From assembly GCF_900105145.1 (NCBI RefSeq), contig NZ_LT629752.1, forward strand, positions 1,460,001 to 1,524,000: a stretch of DNA of 64,000 nt. The letters are read 5' to 3'. Below the pieces are notes generated by a model. It made no database searches, had not been told where the DNA came from, and saw only the letters and a program-made list of their open reading frames with translations. Every line of letters starts with the position of its first letter. Positions within the stretch are counted from its first letter, which is position 1. Below are positions 1-6,657 of this stretch, piece after piece. Origin of the DNA: Polaribacter sp. KT25b. Lineage in GTDB: Bacteria > Bacteroidota > Bacteroidia > Flavobacteriales > Flavobacteriaceae. A program made the position numbers and the translations under genes.

Positions 1-8
1 TTTTATCT

Positions 9-40
9 AAAGCCTTTCAATATTTTGTTAGGCTTTTTTT
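9..40 (+). terminator. Rho-independent terminator of a gene left of the window
   Basis: The arms AAAGCCT (9-15) and AGGCTTT (30-36) pair and run into a T-tract. No gene lies upstream inside the window, so it should end a plus-strand transcript entering from the left. Confidence 0.7.
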
Positions 41-97
41 TATGCTTTATTATTTAAAATAAAAGATTAATTAATGTTTTTATTCAGTTATTGGCAT

Positions 98-143
98 TAT
101 CTTTGCGAGATAATAAATGTTGTTAGTAATTAAATTAACAACA
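98..143 (+). promoter_or_regulatory. Promoter box and leader hairpin of the cold-shock gene
   Basis: TATCTTTG at 98-105 matches the Bacteroidota -7 box TAnnTTTG exactly. I see no clear TTG -33 box at the right distance. Transcription should start near 110, giving a leader of about 45 nt. The leader carries an 8-bp hairpin, TGTTGTTA (118-125) with TAACAACA (136-143), which may influence cold-dependent translation. The regulatory role is inference. Confidence 0.6.
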
Positions 144-157
144 CAATAATTTTTATA

Positions 158-349
158 ATGAATAAAGGTACCGTAAAATTTTTCAACGAATCTAAAGGAT
201 TTGGATTTATCACTGAAGAAGGATCAAACAAAGAACATTTTGTACATGTGTCAGGATTAATTGACGAAATTCGTGAAAACGATGAAGTTGAATTCGACTT
301 ACAAGATGGAAGAAAAGGATTAAACGCAGTAAACGTAAGAGTATTATAA
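158..349 (+). CDS. Cold-shock domain protein (CspA family)
   Basis: A 63-residue single cold-shock domain, an OB-fold that binds single-stranded RNA and DNA and melts mRNA structure in the cold. RNP1 is KGFGFI (residues 13-18) and RNP2 is HFVHVS (27-32). Length is normal for the family (63-70 residues). The ATG at 158 is the only sensible start. The gene is monocistronic: it has its own promoter box with a structured leader and a strong terminator at 382. Which csp paralogue it is, and whether it is cold-induced, cannot be told from sequence. Confidence 0.95.
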   Translation: MNKGTVKFFNESKGFGFITEEGSNKEHFVHVSGLIDEIRENDEVEFDLQDGRKGLNAVNVRVL

Positions 350-381
350 TATATATTTATTACTAGTTAATTTTTTAACTA

Positions 382-416
382 AAAGCCTATCAAATTATTG
401 ATAGGCTTTTTTTATT
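382..416 (+). terminator. Rho-independent terminator after the csp gene
   Basis: A perfect 12-bp stem, AAAGCCTATCAA (382-393) with TTGATAGGCTTT (398-409), has an ATTA loop and is followed by T residues. It separates csp from the next gene. Confidence 0.9.
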
Positions 417-435
417 TTTATAGAAATTTTTTATT

Positions 436-636
436 ATGATTATTGATGCCAGAAAAAGGGCCAATATTAAAGTTGGATTGTTTGTAGAAATAGTGCTAAA
501 GCCACATCAAAGAACTGGTGAATTAACACAAGGTATTGTTGCTAAAATATTAACAAAATCAGTTACACATCCTTACGGAATAAAAGTACAGCTTGAATCT
601 GGTTTAGTTGGTAGAGTAAAAAATATTATTGAATAA
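436..636 (+). CDS. YwbE family protein (DUF2196)
   Basis: A 66-residue protein of the YwbE family, small beta-rich proteins that are widespread in Bacteroidota and Firmicutes and have no established biochemical role. Typical features are the G-x-V-E-I-V-L-K-x-H-Q-R-T-G-x-L-T-x-G segment (residues 14-33), a central basic stretch, and a C-terminal G-x-V-G-R-V motif. The fold may be SH3/KOW-like, suggesting nucleic acid binding, but that is inference. It starts 20 bp after the csp terminator and ends where the convergent transglycosylase gene ends. Confidence 0.85.
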   Translation: MIIDARKRANIKVGLFVEIVLKPHQRTGELTQGIVAKILTKSVTHPYGIKVQLESGLVGRVKNIIE

Positions 637-1551
637 TTATTTTACTGGAATTTTTATTTCATATAATTTTCTACTTTTATTATTCAGCTTATTTTCTCTT
701 AACCAAGGATTATGGATTTTAAACTCTTTGTAATTTAATCCAAATCCTTTTGCAAAAGTTGCAATATTAGTAATTGCTGTATCAACTTTAATTGTGTATG
801 TTTTTGGTAAAGAATATAAATCTTCTTTATCAAAAACAAAACCATATTTTTCTGGATTACTTAAAATTTCCTTTAAAGCAATAATTCTAAAAATATAACG
901 TTCTGTTTCATCAGGTAAAAGTGCGTCATAATAACTATTTACTTGTTGTTCTTCCATTCTTCTAGAAACGCCATACATACCAGCATTGTAAGAAGCCGCA
1001 GCTAGAGTCCAAGTACCAAATCTTTCTTTAGCTTTTTTTAAATATTCTGCAGCTACTTTTGTAGATTTTTCTATGTGATATCTTTCATCTACATTGTTGT
1101 TTATTTCTAAGCCATATTCTTTACCTGTTGTTCTCATAAAATGCCATATTCCGGCAGCACCAACAGAAGAAGTTTCATCTGTAAAACCACTTTCTGCAAG
1201 AGCTAAATATTTAAAATCATCTGGTAAACCATATTTTGCTAATAAAGGTTCTATGATAGGAAAATATTTATTTGCACGTTTTAAAAGTAATAAACCATTA
1301 GATTGCCAATATGTATTTACTAGCAATTCTCTTTCCATTCTTTCTTTTACATCTGCAATTTCTAGCGGAACTTGCTCACCTGCAAGATTTAAATTATCGG
1401 GTAATTTTAATGCTTGTATTTTATAGCTTAAATGTGTACCAATTTTTGGATCATTTATAGCATCCGATTCCGTTTTATTAATAGCGTTCACACATAAAAA
1501 GGTGACAGAAATTACACTAAGAATAGAAATTATTTTATAAGTATTGCTCAT
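637..1551 (-). CDS. Lytic murein transglycosylase (MltD-like)
   Basis: A 304-residue envelope protein that cleaves peptidoglycan glycan strands with 1,6-anhydro ring formation. Residues 5-23 are hydrophobic and act as a signal or anchor. The SLT domain spans about 100-215. Catalytic Glu120 lies in the motif ALAESGF, followed by the conserved GAAGIWHFM and the N-A-G-x-Y-G type segment SYNAGMYG (188-194). The C-terminal 50 residues (from YTIKVDTAITNIA) look like one divergent LysM peptidoglycan-binding unit, shorter than the multiple LysM repeats of E. coli MltD. The gene is convergent with ywbE, with no room between the two stop codons. Confidence 0.9.
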   Translation of the reverse strand: MSNTYKIISILSVISVTFLCVNAINKTESDAINDPKIGTHLSYKIQALKLPDNLNLAGEQVPLEIADVKERMERELLVNTYWQSNGLLLLKRANKYFPIIEPLLAKYGLPDDFKYLALAESGFTDETSSVGAAGIWHFMRTTGKEYGLEINNNVDERYHIEKSTKVAAEYLKKAKERFGTWTLAAASYNAGMYGVSRRMEEQQVNSYYDALLPDETERYIFRIIALKEILSNPEKYGFVFDKEDLYSLPKTYTIKVDTAITNIATFAKGFGLNYKEFKIHNPWLRENKLNNKSRKLYEIKIPVK

Positions 1552-1595
1552 TTTATGTAATAATTTGATATATAAAAGTACTATAATTTTAGTAG

Positions 1596-2249
1596 TTATT
1601 TTAAATAAGTATTAATAATTTCTGATATTTTTTTTGCTTTCGTCATAATCATAGCATGATCTCCACCTATAATTTGCTCACAATTATGTATATATTTAAT
1701 AGGAAAAACTTTGTCTTTTGTTCCATGAATATGTAAAATATTCTTAGTTGGTATTTCTTGTTGCCAATTTAAAACATTGTAAATAGACCATTGTAAATAT
1801 GTTTTATCTTTAACTGTTAAGTATCTTTTATAATTAGCGGCTTTTTTCTTGAGTTTTTTACCAATAAAAAATTTACTGTATTTCTCGAAATTGGTAATTA
1901 TATTTGTAGGAAAAAGTTTATAAAGATTACTTAAATTTGCAAATTTAAATTTTTTAGGAAATTCATTTTTAGATTTTACACTAGAAATAATAATTATTTT
2001 CCTGGTGTCGATAAATTTACTTATTTCTTGTACTATAATTCCTCCAAACGAAACACCTATTAAAACAGGATTTTCATGTTTAATATCTTCTAACATTCTC
2101 ATAGCATAATTAGTAAGTGTTTCTTCTTGGTAAAGAGGTTTTTTCCATTTTAAGTAATGCAATTCAAACTCTTTAGATAAATTAAGTTGTTTAAAAATAT
2201 CTGGACCAACACCCAATCCAGGCATGAAATATATATGTGTTTTAGACAT
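1596..2249 (-). CDS. Alpha/beta hydrolase-fold protein
   Basis: A 217-residue cytoplasmic protein with an alpha/beta-hydrolase outline. The nucleophile elbow is GVSFGG with Ser67, an acidic candidate lies in HGTKDKVFP (about 175), and the histidine lies in GGDHAM (about 197). It is short for the family, with a small lysine-rich lid (residues 95-145). The substrate is unknown: esterase, thioesterase or lipase-like are all possible. It has no signal peptide. A 221-bp gap separates it from the divergent GNAT pseudogene, so it probably has its own promoter. Confidence 0.75.
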   Translation of the reverse strand: MSKTHIYFMPGLGVGPDIFKQLNLSKEFELHYLKWKKPLYQEETLTNYAMRMLEDIKHENPVLIGVSFGGIIVQEISKFIDTRKIIIISSVKSKNEFPKKFKFANLSNLYKLFPTNIITNFEKYSKFFIGKKLKKKAANYKRYLTVKDKTYLQWSIYNVLNWQQEIPTKNILHIHGTKDKVFPIKYIHNCEQIIGGDHAMIMTKAKKISEIINTYLK

Positions 2250-2470
2250 TTTTAGAGATATCTTTTTATAAAAAATAAGAATTAAAATTATTATAATAAT
2301 TTATGAGCAAGTTTAATGCCAAGCTATAAATTTACGGCAATTTTGGTACTTTTTCCACATATAAATTTACAATATTTTCATAAAACATTATATATAAATG
2401 AATGTGATTTGCTATTTATTTTCTGTAATCAAATAAGTATATTTATGTTTAATTAATTAAAAAATATTGT

Positions 2471-2971
2471 ATGCTTTTTGAGACAGAAAGATTAAAAGTT
2501 AGAGAACTTATTTTTGATGATATACATGTATTTCACAAAATGCAAACTAATCCAAAAGTGATGCAATTTGCAGATGGAGAAATTAAAAATTTTGATAAAA
2601 ATGTAGAAGAATTAAAAGAATTAATCAAGAGATATTCTATTAAAAATAATGATTTTTGGATTTATGCTGTAGTTTAAAAAAATGATAATCAATTTATTGG
2701 AACGGTAGCAATCGTAAAAGATGCTTATAATGATAATGAAATCGGGTATCGTTTTTTAGATATTTATTGGGGTTTAGGATATGGGTTTGAAATTTGTAAA
2801 GGACTTATTTCTTATTGTAAAAAAATAGGTTTAAAAAAAATAATAGCCTATGTTGTTGATGAAAATAGTGCATCCGTAAAAATTTTAGAAAAAAATAATT
2901 TTACAATATTGAAAAAATTTATAAGTGATGATCTTCAATTACCAGAAACAAAATATCAATTAAAATTATGA
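2471..2971 (+). pseudogene. GNAT-family N-acetyltransferase broken by one in-frame stop
   Basis: Translation from ATG 2471 runs as a RimJ/RimL-type GNAT domain (start MLFETERLKVREL) for 68 residues. It stops at TAA 2675-2677, in the phrase IYAVV-stop-KNDNQFIGT. The same frame then continues without further damage through the acetyl-CoA-binding region (FLDIYWGLGYGFEICKGL), beta strand AYVVDENSASVKILEKNNF and a C-terminus, to TGA 2969-2971. The total is 167 codons, the usual GNAT length. One base change or a sequencing error explains it. The 3' end overlaps the next gene as ATGA, so the pair was an operon. Confidence 0.85.
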
Positions 2972-3282
2972 TTGTAGACAATTTAAATCCGCCTTATTAC
3001 GCTGTAATTTTTACCACAATTGTTACAGATAATTTAGAAGGTTACACTAAAACAGCAGAAAAAATGGAAACATTAGCTAAAAAACAAAAAGGCTATTTAG
3101 GAATTGAATCTGCAAGAAGTGAAGTAGGAATAACCGTTTCTTATTGGCAGACGTTATCAGATATTATTGCATGGAAAAATAATATAGAACACACAGAAGC
3201 AAGAAATTTAGGAAGAGAGAAGTGGTACAAAAAGTATCAATTAAGAATTTGTAAAGTTGAACGCGAATATGGATTTCATTAA
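2968..3282 (+). CDS. Antibiotic biosynthesis monooxygenase (ABM) domain protein
   Basis: A 104-residue protein with one ABM ferredoxin-like fold: an N-terminal strand AVIFTTI, central QKGYLGIESAR, and SYWQTLSDIIAWKNNIEH near residues 68-85. Members bind heme or small aromatic compounds, or act as quinol monooxygenases. Many are uncharacterised housekeeping proteins and this one resembles those. Its ATG overlaps the GNAT stop codon by ATGA, so translation would normally be coupled. With the upstream stop at 2675, coupling may be lost. Confidence 0.8.
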   Translation: MIVDNLNPPYYAVIFTTIVTDNLEGYTKTAEKMETLAKKQKGYLGIESARSEVGITVSYWQTLSDIIAWKNNIEHTEARNLGREKWYKKYQLRICKVEREYGFH

Positions 3283-3315
3283 TAAAAAAATATAAACTTT
3301 TCTCTTCCTTTTTCT

Positions 3316-4461
3316 TTAATACGTTATGTAATCTACAATTTCTAATCCATAACCAATCATACCAACTCTTTTTGTTTGCTGTGTATTGGTTATTAATTTT
3401 AATTTACTGATGTTTAAATCGTGTAAAATTTGTGCGCCAATTCCAAAATCTCTTTGATCCATTCCGATTGCAGGTGCTTTTAGTTCACCATTTTTTTGAC
3501 TTTCTTTTAAAACGGATAATCTATTCAATAAATTTTTAGATTCATTTTGCTGATTGATAAATAGAATAGCACCTTTTTCTGCTTCATTTATCACGTTAAA
3601 CATTTGATCTAATTTTTTATCAGCATTATTAGTTAAAGTACCAAGAATGTCATTATTAACTAAAGTTGAATTTATTCTAGTTAAAACACCTTCGTCATTA
3701 GTCCAAGAACCTTTTGTTAATGCAATATGTACTTGATTATTTGTGGTTTGTTGATACGCTCTTAATCTAAATTTACCAAAACGAGTTTCAATATCAAAAT
3801 CATCTTTCTTTTCAATTAAAGAATCATGTTCCATCCTATATGCAACTAAATCTTCAATAGAAACAATTTTAATATCGAATTTTTTAGCCACTTTTAAAAG
3901 CTGAGGTAAACGAGCCATTGTACCGTCTTCATTCATTATTTCTACAATAACTCCTGCAGGTTTTAAACCAGCTAAACGAGCAAAGTCAATTGCAGCTTCG
4001 GTATGACCAGTTCTACGTAAAACGCCACCTTCTTTTGCTCTTAAAGGAAAAATATGGCCAGGTCTACCCAAATCAAAAGGTTTAGTGTCTTTGTCTATTA
4101 AAGCTTTAACAGTAAGCGCTCTGTCTGAAGCAGAAATACCAGTTGTAACACCTTTACCACGTAAATCTACAGAGACTGTAAAACCAGTTTCCATAGGATC
4201 TGTGTTATTATTAACCATCATTACTAACTCTAATTCTTTACAGCGCTTTTCAGTTAAAGGTGCACAAATTAATCCACGTCCATGAGTAGCCATAAAATTG
4301 ATCATTTCTGGAGAAACTTTTTCTGCAGCTGCTAAAAAATCCCCTTCATTTTCACGATTTTCATCATCAACAACTATAATAACTTTACCATTTCTAATAT
4401 CGTTAATAGCTTCTTCAATTGTATTTAATTGCGTTTTGTTTTGTAGAATTTGAGTTTTCAT
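3316..4461 (-). CDS. ribBA: RibBA-type protein: DHBP synthase with a degenerate GTP cyclohydrolase II domain
   Basis: A 381-residue riboflavin biosynthesis protein. Residues 10-210 are an intact 3,4-dihydroxy-2-butanone-4-phosphate synthase. It has the acidic loop DDENRENEGDF (32-42), GRGLICAPLT (61-70), and RRTGHTEAAIDFARLAG (149-165) with His153. Residues 222-381 align with GTP cyclohydrolase II, ending GIGAQILHDLNISKLKL and RVGMIGYGLEI. This half has no cysteine at all, so the zinc-binding cysteines are missing, and the usual R-Q-E-G-R-G substrate loop reads INQQNES. GTP cyclohydrolase activity is therefore unlikely and a separate RibA is expected elsewhere. The start overlaps the lptF/G stop by 4 bp. 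Confidence 0.9.
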   Translation of the reverse strand: MKTQILQNKTQLNTIEEAINDIRNGKVIIVVDDENRENEGDFLAAAEKVSPEMINFMATHGRGLICAPLTEKRCKELELVMMVNNNTDPMETGFTVSVDLRGKGVTTGISASDRALTVKALIDKDTKPFDLGRPGHIFPLRAKEGGVLRRTGHTEAAIDFARLAGLKPAGVIVEIMNEDGTMARLPQLLKVAKKFDIKIVSIEDLVAYRMEHDSLIEKKDDFDIETRFGKFRLRAYQQTTNNQVHIALTKGSWTNDEGVLTRINSTLVNNDILGTLTNNADKKLDQMFNVINEAEKGAILFINQQNESKNLLNRLSVLKESQKNGELKAPAIGMDQRDFGIGAQILHDLNISKLKLITNTQQTKRVGMIGYGLEIVDYITY

Positions 4462-5903
4462 ATTTTGGTACCTTTATTTGGTATAATTTTTTTGAAAAAA
4501 TTTGTAATTGGCTGTAAAAAGGAATTTAAGTTAAATATTCCTTTGTCTTTTGTAGCTCTTCTTGTTAGTAATATTGCAACAGGTGTCATAATAATCGCAG
4601 AAATCCAGGAACCTAAAAACGATGTTATTGTGCTTTCTTCTGCTAAGTTTTTTCCAAAAGTATTAGCAAAAAAGTAGATTACATATACTGCAATGGCTAA
4701 TATCATTGGCAAGCCAAAACCACCTTTTCTAATAATAGAACCTAAAGGTGCACCTATAAAGAATAAAATTATACAAGATAAAGAAAATGCAAACCTATTA
4801 TAATATTCAGTATCATAAAAATTTAATATTTTTCTATTCCATTTTATAGTTAGGTTATTATTATTTAAAGAGCTAACAACTCTATTTGTTTTTGCAATTG
4901 CAGAATTTAAAATGGTAATTTTTTCTTTATCTTTAAAATTTTGAAGTGTTTTACTATCGAGATTTTTCTTTTTTAAAGAATCAGGATATTTATATAAATC
5001 ATTAGCTTGTGTACTTATAAATATATTTTTTGCTCTATTGTCTAATGCATCGTAATATTTTTCTTTTAATCTAGGAATTGTATCTTTAATTTCTTTTAAA
5101 GTATACATCATTGGATAACCTTTACTTTTTGTAGTATCTACAACCGAACTTATGCCTCCAATATCTATATTGAATTCATATTCTTTAAAAGTAGCATTTG
5201 AAGCGGCCATTTTTTTTCTTTTAATTGATGTTCTAGCAGATTTTACGTGTTCTTCATAATAATTGCCATCATATAAAATAAAGGTCATATATCTACTACC
5301 TTCTTCAGTAACAATTTTTCCACTTTTAGCTGTTATTACTTTTTGATTTCCTCTATTGCTTTTTAAATCATATATTAAAACATTCTTTAATAAGTTTTTG
5401 TCTTCACCATATTTTTCATCAAACTTTATTTGATAACCAGGTAAATCTGCATTAAAACTTCCAGGAATTAATGCCATTGCTGGTTGTTTTTTCTTAATGT
5501 TATTCTTTAAATTTATTTGTTCATAAACAGCATAAGGGTAAACGTTGTTTAAAAATAAGAAGTTAACGATACTTAATAAAATAGCTAAGATACCTAATGG
5601 TCTTACTAATCGATGTAAAGAGATTCCTGCAGATTTTGCTGCAGCAAATTCGTAGTTTTCTCCTAAATTACCTAAAGCCATTATCGATGATAATAAAACA
5701 CCAATTGGTAGTGCTTGCGGAATTATCATTAAAGTTGTGTAATACAAAAACTTTAAGATAAAAATAAGGCTAATTCCTTTACCAGCAATATTTTCAAATG
5801 CTTGCCATAAAGCCTGCATTACCAGTACAAAAAGTACTATTAAAAAGGTTGCTATAAAAGGTTTAAAAAAACTTTTTAAGATGTATTTATCTAAGATTTT
5901 CAT
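4458..5903 (-). CDS. LptF/LptG family LPS export permease
   Basis: A 481-residue inner-membrane protein of the YjgP/YjgQ family, the membrane half of the ABC machine that extracts lipopolysaccharide for transport. It shows three N-terminal membrane segments (starting KILDKYILKSFFKPF), a large periplasmic beta-jellyroll region (about 130-360), and three C-terminal segments including FFIGAPLGSIIRKGG. I chose ATG 5903. An in-frame ATG at 5921 would add MLLLRF but falls inside a perfect 12-bp hairpin. Bacteroidota carry two such permeases; which one this is remains open. It is translationally coupled to ribBA downstream. Confidence 0.88.
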   Translation of the reverse strand: MKILDKYILKSFFKPFIATFLIVLFVLVMQALWQAFENIAGKGISLIFILKFLYYTTLMIIPQALPIGVLLSSIMALGNLGENYEFAAAKSAGISLHRLVRPLGILAILLSIVNFLFLNNVYPYAVYEQINLKNNIKKKQPAMALIPGSFNADLPGYQIKFDEKYGEDKNLLKNVLIYDLKSNRGNQKVITAKSGKIVTEEGSRYMTFILYDGNYYEEHVKSARTSIKRKKMAASNATFKEYEFNIDIGGISSVVDTTKSKGYPMMYTLKEIKDTIPRLKEKYYDALDNRAKNIFISTQANDLYKYPDSLKKKNLDSKTLQNFKDKEKITILNSAIAKTNRVVSSLNNNNLTIKWNRKILNFYDTEYYNRFAFSLSCIILFFIGAPLGSIIRKGGFGLPMILAIAVYVIYFFANTFGKNLAEESTITSFLGSWISAIIMTPVAILLTRRATKDKGIFNLNSFLQPITNFFKKIIPNKGTKI

Positions 5904-5913
5904 AAAACGTAAA

Positions 5914-5942
5914 AGTAGCATCTTAAAAATTAAGATGCTACT
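5914..5942 (-). terminator. Hairpin between lolA and lptF/G
   Basis: A perfect 12-bp stem, AGTAGCATCTTA (5914-5925) with TAAGATGCTACT (5931-5942), has a 5-nt loop. Read on the minus strand it is followed by TTTTACGTTTT and then the lptF/G start. It could terminate or attenuate read-through from lolA, or protect the 3' end of the upstream mRNA. Confidence 0.75.
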
Positions 5943-5964
5943 AATTTTCTGTTAATTGAATTAA

Positions 5965-6621
5965 TTAATCTATAATGTAATTCTGACTTAAATATTTCTT
6001 TTTATCAAATTTAAAAAATGTTTCTGATAAAGATTGATTATTTTTAAATTTAGTAATTGTAAATGTTGTTTTAGATTTATTAGAACCAGTTTGAATTAGT
6101 TTATAAATATGCATTGTTTTTGCATCTATACCTAATTCTACTTTTACAATATCAGAATTGCTGTCAATAGGATTTAGTGTTACAAACTGAATTTTTCTAC
6201 CATTCATATCTAATAATTTCCCCATTTTAAAATTATAACCTTCTTTGTAAAAAGTTAATAATTTTGATGGATAAATAAAACCATCATCTCCATCTAAATC
6301 TCCATCAGTAATAGAAATTTCTTTTTCATCATTATTAATTATATATAATTTTTTTCCATCATAAATAAAATCATTTCCTAGGTATTTTAAACTATATTTT
6401 TCTCCTTGTAAATAAATTTCACCTCTAATTGGTGGTTCATCACCTTCCATAATACCTGCATCTTTGTTACTTAAAGTTTGACTAAAACCAATAAACATAT
6501 TTTGGTAAGCTCCCATTTTAGTAGAAACTTCATCTAACAATGATTTTGCTTCTTTTGAGTTTTGAGAAAATGTAATTGTTGTAATAAATAAACTTAATAA
6601 TAAAGTTGTAAATTTTTTCAT
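5965..6621 (-). CDS. lolA: Outer-membrane lipoprotein carrier LolA-like protein
   Basis: A 218-residue exported protein with a signal peptide at residues 1-19 (FITTITFSQ, cleavage near Q20). The LolA/LolB half-barrel includes IRGEIYLQGEKYSLKY, NDFIYDGKKLYIINNDEKEI and KVELGIDAKTMHIYKLIQTG. LolA carries lipoproteins across the periplasm. In flavobacteria this LolA-like gene sits directly behind ftsK, as here (36 bp apart). Its internal strand pattern fits LolA better than LolB. An internal hairpin separates it from lptF/G. Confidence 0.88.
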   Translation of the reverse strand: MKKFTTLLLSLFITTITFSQNSKEAKSLLDEVSTKMGAYQNMFIGFSQTLSNKDAGIMEGDEPPIRGEIYLQGEKYSLKYLGNDFIYDGKKLYIINNDEKEISITDGDLDGDDGFIYPSKLLTFYKEGYNFKMGKLLDMNGRKIQFVTLNPIDSNSDIVKVELGIDAKTMHIYKLIQTGSNKSKTTFTITKFKNNQSLSETFFKFDKKKYLSQNYIID

Positions 6622-6657
6622 AATAAATAATTATAAGCTCGATTTTTTTTCGAGAAA

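Noticed and set aside
5904-5921. Longer start (ATG 5921) for lptF/G
   Set aside because: It lies in the stem of a 12-bp hairpin and adds MLLLRF before the conserved N-terminus; ATG 5903 gives the family-typical start.
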